Source: CAZGUH01 sp964529005
GTDB lineage: Bacteria; Actinomycetota; Acidimicrobiia; Acidimicrobiales; Ilumatobacteraceae
Assembly: GCA_964529005.1 (NCBI GenBank)
Contig: CAZGUH010000004.1
Coordinates: 79,453-143,452 of the forward strand
DNA length: 64,000 bases
Reading direction: 5' to 3'
Part shown: piece after piece, positions 52,196 through 60,363 of the stretch
Position numbering within the stretch: the stretch's first letter is position 1
Layout: each line of letters opens with the position of its first letter
Translations under genes and position numbers: made by a program
The notes under the pieces: generated by a model
What the model was told of the DNA's origin: nothing
Seen by the model: only the letters and a program-made list of their open reading frames with translations
The model's database searches: none

Positions 52196-53278
52196 TCAGA
52201 CCGCGGCGCGGCGGAAGGCGGCTTCGTCGAGCTCGATGCCCAAGCCGGGCTTCGTCGGCACGGCGAAGCAGCCGTCGCGCAGCTCGAGCGGCTCCGTGAA
52301 CAGCGAATCGAACTGCGGATGCCGCCCGGTGTGCTCCTGTGGACGGGACGCGTCGCGCACGCTCGCGACGAAGTGGAGGTTGGCGACGGTCCCGATCGTT
52401 GGAAGGGTCATGTGCGGCACGAGCATGCGGCGGTGGGCCTCGACGAGCGTCGCGATCCGCCGCGCCTCGCTGAGACCGCCGCACTTGGTGACGTCGGGCT
52501 GCAGGATGTCCACTCCCGTGGCGAGCAGATCGCGAAACGCCCAGCGCGTGTACATCTGCTCGCCGGCTGCCACCGGCACGTCGAGCGCATCGACGACACG
52601 CGCCAAACCGGTCGGATCGTCCGGCCGGACGGGCTCCTCGTAGTGGAATGCGTCGAGCTCCTGCAGCCGCCGACCCTGGGCGATGGCCGTCGGCGTGGTG
52701 TATCCGCAGTTCGCGTCGAAGGCGAGGGGCACGTCGGCGCCGCATGCTCGCCGACATTCGGCGAAGACGGCGATGTCCTTGCGGGGATCGACGTCCAGCG
52801 CATCGCCACCGTCGAGTCGGATCTTGACCGCGGTGTAGCCGGCTTCGAGGTGCTGCTCCACACGGCCAGCCATCTCCGCGGGCGTCGCGCGGGCTGCGCC
52901 GCCCAAGCTGGCGTACATGCGCACGCGGTCGCGGTGGCGTCCCCCGAGGAGCACGCAGACCGGAAGCCCGGTCGCCTTCCCGAGGATGTCCCACAGCGCG
53001 ATGTCGACGCCGGAGATCGCCTCGAGCTGGAGGCCGGACACCCCGAGCGCGTACGTGCCGTAGTACATGTCCCACCACAGCGGGTCGATCTGGCACGGGT
53101 CACGGCCGACGCAGATCGGGGCCAGCAGGCTGTTCACGAAGTGCGCGATCAGCGGCGCGTGCATCGGGCTGCACTCGCCCACCCCGAGGATTCCGGAGTC
53201 CGTTCGCACGGTGACGAAGACCAGCCGATCGAAGACGATCCAGGCGCGGACCTCAGCGATCCGATGGTCGGAGATCAC
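52196..53278 (-). CDS. Enolase superfamily (mandelate racemase/muconate lactonising type) enzyme
   Basis: A 360-residue acid-sugar-dehydratase-like enzyme. The magnesium ligands are visible as FDANCGY (Asp), YEEPVRP (Glu) and AGEQMYTRW (Glu). The second-strand KIRLDGG shows the catalytic Lys followed by Arg, and QPDVTKCGG and PHMTLPTIG follow. The N-terminal capping domain starts RAWIVFDRLVFVTVRTDSG. It abstracts a proton alpha to a carboxylate. Its neighbours suggest dehydration of a sugar acid. The GTG start overlaps the Gfo/Idh stop. Confidence 0.88.
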   Translation of the reverse strand: MISDHRIAEVRAWIVFDRLVFVTVRTDSGILGVGECSPMHAPLIAHFVNSLLAPICVGRDPCQIDPLWWDMYYGTYALGVSGLQLEAISGVDIALWDILGKATGLPVCVLLGGRHRDRVRMYASLGGAARATPAEMAGRVEQHLEAGYTAVKIRLDGGDALDVDPRKDIAVFAECRRACGADVPLAFDANCGYTTPTAIAQGRRLQELDAFHYEEPVRPDDPTGLARVVDALDVPVAAGEQMYTRWAFRDLLATGVDILQPDVTKCGGLSEARRIATLVEAHRRMLVPHMTLPTIGTVANLHFVASVRDASRPQEHTGRHPQFDSLFTEPLELRDGCFAVPTKPGLGIELDEAAFRRAAV

Positions 53279-54129
53279 GACGGCGCATCCTGGGTCGCCG
53301 GGTATCGGACGGTGATCGTCCTGCCCATCCGGTGCGACGCGAGGATCGCTTCCGCGACCGTCAGGGCGCGCAGGCCGTCGTGCCCCGACGTCGTCGGCGG
53401 CGCGCCGTCGAGGATGCAGTCGATGAAGTGCCGGGCTTCGGCGCGGTACGGGCGGGCGTCGAGATCGTCGTCGATCACCTCGATGACCTCGTGCGGCATG
53501 TCACGCGTGCGCAGACGCAGATCGCTCATCCGCCACTGCTCGCGCCCGCTGACGATCACGGCGCCCTCGGTGCCGATGACCCCTCGGCTGCTCCACGGGA
53601 CGAACGACGTCCAACTCGCATGCAACGATGCGATCGCGTCGCTCGCCATTCCGAACGTGATCGCAGCGTTGTCCTCGAAGTACCCGCTGAGGTCGGGCCG
53701 GGTGGCGTAGAGGCAGGCGGCAACCGTGTCGACGTCGCCGATCCACCAGTGCAGCAGGTCGATCTCGTGCGAGAACGACTCGAGCACGATGCCCGGGACG
53801 GGCTCGGGTCGCTTCGGAGGCCATGCGTCGGTCATGCCGATGCCGATCCGCTGGAACCAGGCGTTGACCGGTTCGCCGATCAGCCCGCGGCGGATGACGT
53901 CGCGCACCCTCGACGGACCGTCGCGAAACCGCATGCTGAGCCCGACGGCCAGCACGACACCGGCATGCTCTGCGGCCCGNNNNNNNNNNNNNNNNNNNNN
54001 NNNNNNNNNNNNNNNNNNNNNNNNNNNNNNNNNNNNNNNNNNNNNNNNNNNNNNNNNNNNNNNNNNNNNNNNNNNNNNNGCGATGCCGCCGGCGCCGACG
54101 ATCGCGACCCGCACCGTGGACGCGGTCAC
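53275..54129 (-). CDS. Gfo/Idh/MocA family oxidoreductase, interrupted by assembly gap
   Basis: A sugar or inositol dehydrogenase-like protein. The start is GTG at 54129, followed by the Rossmann strand VAIVGAGGI, and the frame then enters the N run. After it come RAAEHAGVVLAVGLSMRFRD, the signature ESFSHEIDLLHWWIGD and a beta-sheet domain ending TITVRYPA. In family members about 100 residues separate these parts, so the 34 implied by the N run are too few. It oxidises a hydroxyl of a sugar derivative with NAD(P). Confidence 0.85.
   Translation of the reverse strand: MTASTVRVAIVGAGGIXXXXXXXXXXXXXXXXXXXXXXXXXXXXXXXXXXRAAEHAGVVLAVGLSMRFRDGPSRVRDVIRRGLIGEPVNAWFQRIGIGMTDAWPPKRPEPVPGIVLESFSHEIDLLHWWIGDVDTVAACLYATRPDLSGYFEDNAAITFGMASDAIASLHASWTSFVPWSSRGVIGTEGAVIVSGREQWRMSDLRLRTRDMPHEVIEVIDDDLDARPYRAEARHFIDCILDGAPPTTSGHDGLRALTVAEAILASHRMGRTITVRYPATQDAPS
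53980..54079. other. Assembly gap (100 N) inside the Gfo/Idh gene
   Basis: The missing part should contain the EKP motif and the second half of the NAD(P) domain, probably more than 200 bases. Confidence 0.95.
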
Positions 54130-54614
54130 GACCGTCGCACCGTGTCGAGCTGGTCGAGCTTGGCCACGCGGCGGAGATGATCGTCCGTGGCGTCGAAGCG
54201 CGCCCGCAGGAACGTCGTGACGAGCTCGTAGGCGAGGGCACGTCCGACGACGTCGGCGCCGATGCAGGCGACGTTGACGTCGTCGTGCTCGACCGCCTGG
54301 TGAGCGCTGTAGACGTCGTGGATCACCGCAGCCCGGACGCCGGCGATCTTGTTCGCGGCGATCGACGCGCCGACACCAGTGCCGCACACCAGGACGGCGC
54401 GAGCCGCCTGGCCGGCGGCCACGGGCGCGCACGTCGCCGCCGCGACGTCGGGAAAGTCGACCGGGTCAGGGCCGAACGTTCCGTGGTCGACGACCTCGTG
54501 ACCGTCGGCGTCGAGCCGGCCACGAAGCCATTCCTTCAGCCGGACGCCCGCATGGTCTCCGCCGAGGCTGACGGACACGGCGTGCGCCCCGGTCGACGAT
54601 TCCTGCAGGCTCAC
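54126..54614 (-). CDS. RpiB/LacAB family sugar-phosphate isomerase
   Basis: A 162-residue isomerase of the RpiB fold. GGDHAGVRLKEWL, the phosphate loop VLVCGTGVGASIAANK with the active-site Cys and Thr, and IHDVYSAHQAVEHDDVNV with IGADVVG are all present. It interconverts aldose and ketose phosphates; members of sugar-acid or rare-sugar operons often use allose, galactose or erythrulose derivatives. GTG at 54614 in a GTGA overlap with the RraA-like gene; the stop overlaps the Gfo/Idh start. Confidence 0.88.
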   Translation of the reverse strand: MSLQESSTGAHAVSVSLGGDHAGVRLKEWLRGRLDADGHEVVDHGTFGPDPVDFPDVAAATCAPVAAGQAARAVLVCGTGVGASIAANKIAGVRAAVIHDVYSAHQAVEHDDVNVACIGADVVGRALAYELVTTFLRARFDATDDHLRRVAKLDQLDTVRRS

Positions 54615-55378
54615 AGGAGGTCCTCGTAGTCACGCTCGGCTGCCTCCCAGTCGACGGTGTCGTCCTTCGCCCGGCCGAGCTTCTCGTACAGCGAGGCTCG
54701 CCATCGCTTGTCGTGCACCGCGATCGCGGCGGCATGACGCAGCACGTCCTCGGCGAGATCGGCAGGCACGACGACGACGCCGTCCCCGTCGCATCCGACG
54801 ATGTCACCCGGATGGACGAGAACGCCGCCACAGCTCACCGGTTCGTCGACGCCTGCCAGCACCGCACGCCCGGGGACCTGCGCCCGCCCGATCGCCGCGC
54901 ACGCGATGGGCGACCGCTGCAAGATCACCTCGTCGGTGTCGCGGCACGCACCGTCGGTCACCACGCCCGCCGCGCCGGAGGCCTCGACCAAGCTCATCAG
55001 CCCTTCCGATCCGTACCAGGCAGCGTTGGGCGAGACACCCGCAGCGGCGGCGACGATCACGCATCCGGGCGTGACGTGGCGCGGCCGGAGCGGCCCGTAC
55101 CGGCGCTCGATGCCGCCGATCGCCTCGTGCCCCCAACGCCTGTGCACCTCGGTCTGGTCGTAGGTCTCACCCGCGGCAAGCGGCGGGACGCGCACGTTCG
55201 AGGGCACGAGGCGCATCGTCGTCGCGTGTCCCCAGAACCGCAGCCCGCGCCACAGCGGGCGGACGGCCGGGTCCATCAGCATGAGATCGGCTCGACCGAC
55301 CACGTCGAGCGCGTCGCAGACGTCGCTCACACGGAGATGTGCGGCATATCGCCGAGCCAGCAGCGCGGTGTCAGGCAT
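54611..55378 (-). CDS. RraA family protein
   Basis: A 255-residue RraA/HMG-aldolase-like protein. It has LRVSDVCDALDVVGRADLML, the substrate loop VTDGACRDTDEI and GDIVGCDGDGVVVVP. It is the first gene of the four-gene sugar-acid-like operon. The substrate is probably a 2-oxo acid made by the dehydratase and dehydrogenase of the same operon. ATG start at 55378, 55 bases from motif A on the divergent promoter. Confidence 0.82.
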   Translation of the reverse strand: MPDTALLARRYAAHLRVSDVCDALDVVGRADLMLMDPAVRPLWRGLRFWGHATTMRLVPSNVRVPPLAAGETYDQTEVHRRWGHEAIGGIERRYGPLRPRHVTPGCVIVAAAAGVSPNAAWYGSEGLMSLVEASGAAGVVTDGACRDTDEVILQRSPIACAAIGRAQVPGRAVLAGVDEPVSCGGVLVHPGDIVGCDGDGVVVVPADLAEDVLRHAAAIAVHDKRWRASLYEKLGRAKDDTVDWEAAERDYEDLL

Positions 55379-55432
55379 CGTCGATCCCCATCGTCAACCC
55401 CATGTGCGCGCATCATACGCGATCGTGGGCGT

Positions 55433-55452
55433 CTCATCGATTATCGATTACA
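55433..55452. promoter_or_regulatory. Motif A site 7, divergent promoter
   Basis: TCATCGATTATCGATTACAC contains two overlapping ATCGAT units. On the minus strand it reads GTGTAATCGATAATCGATGA. It lies in the 87-base divergent region between the RraA-led operon and the PHP gene, just 14 bases ahead of the PHP start. Confidence 0.55.
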
Positions 55453-55465
55453 CTCGCGCCGTCGG

Positions 55466-56356
55466 ATGGACGGTGAAGGAACCACGCCGGTCGCCAGCAC
55501 GAGGACGGCCGTGCCTCCCGACGATCACGTGCATTCGCAGTGGTCGTGGGACACCGCGGGCGCGTCCATGGAGGAGACGTGCGACGCGGCGATTCGCCTC
55601 GGCATCCCGTCGATCACCTTCACCGAGCACCTCGACTTCACGAGGTGGCACATGGCCGCCGACATCGTCGCCGCCCTTCCCGCGGCGCTGGCGCCGATGA
55701 TCGACGGCGACGGGCAACTCTGCCCGCCGTTGCTCGACGTCGACGGATACCTGGCGTGCGTCGAGGAGTGCCGTGATCGCTTCCCCGCGTTGAGGATCCG
55801 CTCGGGGCTCGAGGTCGGCGAGCCCCACTGGCACGACCGATCCGTCCGCCGCGCCCTCGACGGCCGGCGCTTCGACCGCGTGCTCGGATCGATGCACACG
55901 CTGGTCGACGACGGCAAGTGCCACCTCGTCACCGACCTCGTCGGGCGCTGTGATCCGACCGCGCTGATGCGCCGTTACCTCGCCGAGACACTGGCGATGG
56001 TCGAATCGTCCGACGGGTTCGACGTCCTCGCGCACATCGATTACCCCGTCCGGCGCTGGCCGCCCGCCGCAGGCGCGTTCGACCCGAGCTCGTTCGAAGA
56101 CGAGTTCCGGGCCGTGCTGCGCGCTCTCGCCGGATCTGGACGCGCGCTCGAGATCAGCAGCGTCGTGCCTCTCGCCCCATCGGTCGTCCGGTGGTGGTGC
56201 GAGGAGGGAGGCGACGCCGTCACGTTCGGCAGCGACTCCCACAGCGCGCCGACGCTCGGACGCGGCTTCGACACGGTCGCCGACCTGGCGGGGGCGGTCG
56301 GCTTCCGGCCGGGTTCGGAACCCGACGATCTCTGGCGGCGTCGCCGAGCGCTGTGA
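55466..56356 (+). CDS. PHP-domain phosphoesterase (histidinol-phosphatase-like)
   Basis: A 296-residue metal-dependent phosphatase fold. Metal-binding clusters are visible in order: DHVHSQWS, TFTEHLDF, SGLEVGEPHW, GSMHTLVDD, VLAHIDYP and FGSDSHSAPTLG. It hydrolyses a phosphomonoester; histidinol phosphate is the textbook substrate, but the location beside a sugar-acid operon and under motif A suggests a sugar phosphate. The ATG at 55466 is the first in frame after the promoter. Confidence 0.85.
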   Translation: MDGEGTTPVASTRTAVPPDDHVHSQWSWDTAGASMEETCDAAIRLGIPSITFTEHLDFTRWHMAADIVAALPAALAPMIDGDGQLCPPLLDVDGYLACVEECRDRFPALRIRSGLEVGEPHWHDRSVRRALDGRRFDRVLGSMHTLVDDGKCHLVTDLVGRCDPTALMRRYLAETLAMVESSDGFDVLAHIDYPVRRWPPAAGAFDPSSFEDEFRAVLRALAGSGRALEISSVVPLAPSVVRWWCEEGGDAVTFGSDSHSAPTLGRGFDTVADLAGAVGFRPGSEPDDLWRRRRAL

Positions 56357-56401
56357 CGACGCTCCTCGCCGAGCGGCAGGGAGCGACGACGACGCGACCG
56401 G

Positions 56402-57230
56402 TCATCGGCGAGCGAGCAGGTCGCCGCAGAAGGCGATCGTTCCGCTCGTCAGCGCGTGCGGCGCCTCCCACGGAACGAAGTGCCCGCAGTCGCGCAGCAG
56501 GAACGGTCCGACGTGTCGGGCGAACACCTCGGCGGCCATGCGATCGAACGACGGATAGATCACGTGATCGCTGGTTCCGAACAGGATCAGAGCCGGCGTG
56601 CGCTCGTTGCGACCGAGCATCGACTCCTCCGAGCGGGCGGCAGCGTCGAACGCGGCCTCGTAGCAGCCGATGCTCGCGCGGAACGTCTGCTCGTCGACCA
56701 GCGCCTCGACGTGAAAGGCGATCTCGTCCGCGCCGAACGCGTCCGGGTGGGCCCAGAAGCGGCTCGAGTAGAACGTCGAGAGGTACTGCCGCCGAGCCTC
56801 GTGCGTCGCCAGCTCCGCCGCCAGCTCGTCCGCGTGCCTCCCTTGTCGAACGAAGTAGTCGGCGCTGCTCCGCGGCGCTCGAGTCGACGGGATCTCGGCC
56901 ATCCGCTCGGGAAGGTAGGGCAATGGCGAGTTGAAGATCACCATGCGGTCGACCCAGCCGGGAAAGCGGAGGGCGAGATCCTGCATGACGGCTCCGCCGA
57001 GATCGCCGCCGAGCACGGGGACGCGCTCGTACCCCAAGACGTCGTGGACGAGCGCGTACAGGTCGCGCGAGTGGCTTGCGACGTCGGCGAACCCGTCCGG
57101 GGCGATCCCGCTGTCGCCGAAGCCGCGCAGGTCGGGCACGATCACCTCGAATCCCGCCGAGGCGAGCGGCTCGATCACGCGCCAGTAGATCCGCTTCGAC
57201 TCCGGCCAGCCGTGCACACAGACTTGCTCC
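56402..57230 (-). pseudogene. Epoxide hydrolase-like gene truncated by an IS110 element
   Basis: The remaining 270 or so residues are a typical epoxide-hydrolase or haloalkane-dehalogenase-like alpha/beta-hydrolase: HGWPESKRIYW at the oxyanion hole, GDLGG nucleophile elbow with Asp, YF and Tyr residues in the cap, GTSDHVIYP and the His in DCGHFVPWEAP. The N-terminus, about 30 residues before HGWP, is replaced by the transposase end at 57231. The first in-frame codon (GTG at 57217) encodes the residue just before HGW, so any product lacks the first beta strands. The missing piece does not appear at the far side of the IS pair. Confidence 0.8.
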
Positions 57231-57234
57231 TATG

Positions 57235-58287
57235 TCAAGCCGCCTGAGCGATGCAAGTCGCTGGGGCGGTGCGTTGTGTGTCTGCGAGCAGGGAGCGGTA
57301 GACGACGTCGGAGAGGCGTCGCTTGAGTGCTCGTAGCGCTTCGGTCTTGGTGTCGCGATTCGCCATCCGCCGATCGAGGTAAGCGCGGGCATCGTCGTGG
57401 CAGCGCATCTGAGTGACCGCGATGCGGTGGATCGCCGCGTTCAGTTGCCGGTTCCCGGTGCGTGACAGGCGGTGGCGCTCACGCTTGCCAGACCACACCG
57501 GCAGCGGGGCGGTTCCGTTGTGGCGGGCGTATGCGTCCTTGCTCTTGAAGCGTGTGATGTCGGCTGTCTCGGCCACGAGCTTGGCGGCAGTCAACGCGTC
57601 GACACCGACGAGCGTGAGCAGCGTCGGAGCGAGGCGGGACACGAGTGCTGTGATCTCGCGTTCGAGCTCGGTCTCGCGCACCGTCAACTGGCGGGCATGA
57701 GCAACGATCTCCGTTGCGATCCGAGCAACCGGACCATCGAAGCCGCCAAGACGGGCGGCGACCGCGTCGAGGTGCTTCAAGCGGACCAACGACCGCGCCG
57801 GCGGGTCCCAGGCCGGGTCGAGTTCGTGGAGATGCCAGCGGAGCCGATTGACGCAGCGCGTGCGCTCTGCCACCAGGTCCTCGCGATGATCCACCAGCAG
57901 CCGCAACTCGCGAGCCGGACCGTCGAGGCGGGCGATCGGCAAGCCAGGGTTCGCCAATGCCGCGCGGGCGACCGCGAGCGCGTCGATCGGGTCGGACTTG
58001 CCATAGGTGCGGGCCGCGTCACGAGCGTGCGCCATCAACTTCGGCGGCACACGCACGATCTGCTCACCAGCGCGCAACAGGTCGGCTTCGAGCCGACGCG
58101 ACAGATGCCGGCAGTCCTCGACCGCCCAGCACCGCGCCCCGTCGAACCGCTCCGCCCAACGCATCAACGCCAGATGATCATCGGTCGTCGTGCCGGTCGT
58201 GGTCTTCGAGCCGAGCTGACGCCCGACCTCATCGATCGCCACCACCGTGTGGGTGCGCTTGTGTGCGTCGATCCCCAGTGTCACCAT
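57235..58287 (-). CDS. IS110 family transposase (copy 1)
   Basis: A 350-residue DEDD transposase. The RuvC-like catalytic residues are Asp7 (GIDAHK), Glu57 (AVEDC), Asp99 and Asp102 (GKSDPIDA). The C-terminal transposase_20-type domain has LLTLVGVDALTAAKLVAE and HRLSRTGNRQ with the Ser used for recombination in this family. It starts at ATG 58287 with no frame damage, so it may be active. About one third of its residues match copy 2 by eye; they are different elements, not recent duplicates. Confidence 0.93.
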   Translation of the reverse strand: MVTLGIDAHKRTHTVVAIDEVGRQLGSKTTTGTTTDDHLALMRWAERFDGARCWAVEDCRHLSRRLEADLLRAGEQIVRVPPKLMAHARDAARTYGKSDPIDALAVARAALANPGLPIARLDGPARELRLLVDHREDLVAERTRCVNRLRWHLHELDPAWDPPARSLVRLKHLDAVAARLGGFDGPVARIATEIVAHARQLTVRETELEREITALVSRLAPTLLTLVGVDALTAAKLVAETADITRFKSKDAYARHNGTAPLPVWSGKRERHRLSRTGNRQLNAAIHRIAVTQMRCHDDARAYLDRRMANRDTKTEALRALKRRLSDVVYRSLLADTQRTAPATCIAQAA

Positions 58288-58596
58288 GGTCCAGTCACCT
58301 TTCACGTTGTGTGGAAGCAACGGGACCGGCCGGTGGGCACACCTCAGTGGGGGCGATGCCACGCTCCTGACTTGTTCCAATAGCGCCAGCACCACCGCTC
58401 CGACGGGGGCATAGGGTGCGAGGTCGGTGACCGGTCGGGCTCTCACGCTCCTTGCCCACCTCGGTGTGGCTCTCTCATAGCGTGCCGGCCGGTCACCGCC
58501 CGCCTGCGGCGTGGCTCGATAGAGGCGTGCTCGCTTCCTGGAACTCAGGTTGCCCGCCGTGGAACTTCCTCCCAGCGACGCAACCAGGAGAACCGC
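58288..58596. ncRNA. Non-coding core between the IS110 genes, candidate bridge RNA region
   Basis: 309 bases with no ORF, lying upstream of both transposases. In the IS110 group the left end upstream of the transposase encodes the bridge RNA that pairs with target and donor DNA. Both non-coding left ends must meet here. Parts are inverted copies of each other: ACCGGCCGGT near 58325-58334 against GCCGGCCGGTC near 58484-58493, and CACACCTCAGTGGG near 58339-58352 against CCCACCTCGGTGTGG near 58455-58469. These also form possible hairpins. The presence and ends of any RNA are inferred from family knowledge, not seen. Confidence 0.4.
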
Positions 58597-59631
58597 ATGG
58601 TCATCATCGGGATCGACCCCCACAAGGGATCCCACACCGCCGCCGCGATCGACGCGCAGTGCGAGCCGCTCGGCCAGCTCCGCGTCCCAGCCAACCGGGC
58701 GATGGTCGCCCAGCTGCGCAAGTGGGCACAGCGCTGGCCCGAGCGCATCTGGGCGATCGAGGGCGGCAACGGTCTCGGTCGTCTGCTCGCTCAACAACTC
58801 GTCACCGCAGGCGAAGTCGTCGTGGACGTGCCCGCGACCCTCGCAGCGCGGGCGCGGCTGTTGCAGTCCGGTCACGGCCGCAAGACAGACGGCATCGACG
58901 CCATCAGCGTCGCCGCCGTCGCCCTGCATCGCCCGGATCTGCGTCGCGTCGCCAGCGATGACCACCATGCGATCGTGCGACTGTTGGCAGACCGGCGCGA
59001 TGAGCTCACCCAGGAACGACGCCGGACTGTGAACCGCCTCCACAGACTGCTGCGCGACCTCATCGCTGGCGGAGCGCCCACTGAGCTCAGCGCCGCCGCC
59101 GCCGCTCAACTCCTCAGCAAGATCCGCCCAGCGAACGCGGTCGACAGCGAGCGCAAGGCTCAAGCCCGCCAACTGGTCAGCGACATTCGCCGGATCGACA
59201 AAGCCCTCATCGACAACCGACGCCGCTGCCAAGAAGCTGTGCGCGCCGCAGGCTCCACGCTCACTGAGATCTTCGGAATCAGCGATGTGCTCGCCGCCAA
59301 GATCCTCGGCCACACCGGCGACATCGGCCGCTTCGCCACCGCTCACCAGTTCGCCAGCTACACCGGCACGGCCCCGATCGAAGCCTCCAGCGGCGACCTG
59401 AAACGCCACCGGCTGTCGCGCGCCGGCAACCGCAAGCTCAACAACGCCCTTCATCTGGCCGCCCGCGTGCAGGTCATGCATGCCGGCGCAGGCCGCGACC
59501 ACTACCTCCGCAAGGTCGCCGAAGGAAAGACCCCTGCAGAGGCGCTGCGCAGCCTCAAACGGCAACTCGCCAAGATCGTCTACCGCACCCTCATCACCGA
59601 CACCCAACGAGCCCTCGTGTCCGCCGCTTGA
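58597..59631 (+). CDS. IS110 family transposase (copy 2)
   Basis: A 344-residue DEDD transposase with Asp7 (GIDPHK), Glu55 (AIEGG), Asp98 and Asp101 (RKTDGIDA). The C-terminal domain has LTEIFGISDVLAAKILGHTGD and the HRLSRAGNRK Ser motif. The ATG is preceded by CCAGGAGAACCGC. The frame is intact. Its stop lies in the same GCTTGACATA end sequence as copy 1. Confidence 0.93.
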   Translation: MVIIGIDPHKGSHTAAAIDAQCEPLGQLRVPANRAMVAQLRKWAQRWPERIWAIEGGNGLGRLLAQQLVTAGEVVVDVPATLAARARLLQSGHGRKTDGIDAISVAAVALHRPDLRRVASDDHHAIVRLLADRRDELTQERRRTVNRLHRLLRDLIAGGAPTELSAAAAAQLLSKIRPANAVDSERKAQARQLVSDIRRIDKALIDNRRRCQEAVRAAGSTLTEIFGISDVLAAKILGHTGDIGRFATAHQFASYTGTAPIEASSGDLKRHRLSRAGNRKLNNALHLAARVQVMHAGAGRDHYLRKVAEGKTPAEALRSLKRQLAKIVYRTLITDTQRALVSAA

Positions 59632-59739
59632 CATAGAGGCGCTATCAAGCCACATCGGCCGGTTTCCCGCGTCCGAGGGCCGGCAAAAGGCATGAAGGCC
59701 ACGATCGGCACCCACGCTACGAGCCATGCCCCCGGACGC

Positions 59740-60098
59740 AGACCACTGTGACACTGAACGGCACGGTAGGCGTCGGCTTGGCAGCCGCCGATCTGCTCGT
59801 CCGCCCCACCGAAGAGAACAGAATCGAAGTCGGGATTGGCGGCGACTTGTTGATCGTGCCACTGCTCCCACTCGTCCCAGGTACCTCCGGTGCCGGCCGC
59901 GTCGTTCGGGCGCGCTCGGTACTCGTAGCCGACTTGGGCCATGCAGTTCTCGATCACGATCTCTCGCGCAGCGAACACCGCAGCGAAGTACTCCTGGCTG
60001 GGTGCCAGCGCCTGCAGCGATGCCGCTGCCGTGAGCGCAGCGGTGATCTGTTCGCCGGCGAGCACCCTCGGAACGGCCCGGGCGAGCAGCCGTGCCAC
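59740..60098 (-). pseudogene. Fragment of an unrecognised secreted-type protein
   Basis: A minus-strand open stretch contains a coherent segment: EYFAAVFAAREIVIENCMAQ, YEYRARPNDAA, GTWDEWEQWHDQQVAANPDF, FGGADEQIGGCQADAYRAV. The paired Cys residues (ENCMAQVGYEY; GGCQADAYR) resemble small extracytoplasmic actinobacterial proteins. The frame loses sense after that point toward the IS end, and upstream it runs antisense into the sigma-factor fragment. No complete gene can be drawn. It is best read as a remnant brought next to the IS pair. Confidence 0.4.
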
Positions 60099-60120
60099 GT
60101 CGGCGAAGCTGTCGGCGCTG

Positions 60121-60363
60121 CCGATCGCCGAGATCCTCGAGACCCAGTTCCCGGATGTCGAGCCGCGCCTCCTGCCAGCGCTGGCCCGACTGTCAGAGCA
60201 GCAGCGGACCGTGGTCGTACTGGTGCACGGCTACGGCTGGAGACAGGCCGAGGTGGCGCGCTTGCTGAGCGTCAACGCGTCAACCGTTCGTGACTACTTG
60301 AACCGGGCGCTCGATCGCCTTCGAGAAGAGCTGGAGGTCAGCGATGTCAACAGCCCTACGTGA
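60121..60363 (+). pseudogene. ECF sigma factor remnant (region 4 only)
   Basis: The frame ending at 60363 encodes a clear sigma-70 region 4: LLPALARLSEQQRTVVVLVH, GYGWRQAEVARLLSVNASTV and RDYLNRALDRLREELE. The region 2 part that recognises the -10 element is missing, and the sequence before about 60121 belongs to other material, so the gene is cut at its 5' side. Its stop overlaps the start of the anti-sigma-like gene by 20 bases, the usual arrangement for an ECF sigma/anti-sigma pair. It should no longer encode a functional sigma factor. Confidence 0.7.

Larger units (their letters stand above)
57231..59640. mobile_element. Head-to-head pair of IS110-family insertion sequences
   Basis: Two IS110-type transposase genes read outward from a shared 309-base non-coding core. 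Both outer ends carry the same sequence: TATGTCAAGC at 57231-57240 and its complement GCTTGACATA at 59627-59636, each containing the stop codon of the adjacent transposase. IS110 elements usually lack terminal repeats, so a matching outer end at both sides reflects two related right ends. ATAGAGGCG also occurs at 58519 and again at 59634, possibly a boundary repeat of the second element. The left side interrupts an epoxide-hydrolase-like gene; the right side adjoins gene fragments. Confidence 0.75.

Noticed and set aside
23456..55452. ATCGATA sites as DnaA boxes or restriction-related sites
   Set aside because: The sites do not match TTATCCACA, they are scattered one per promoter region rather than clustered, and some carry a TTGTCAA arm, which fits an operator better.
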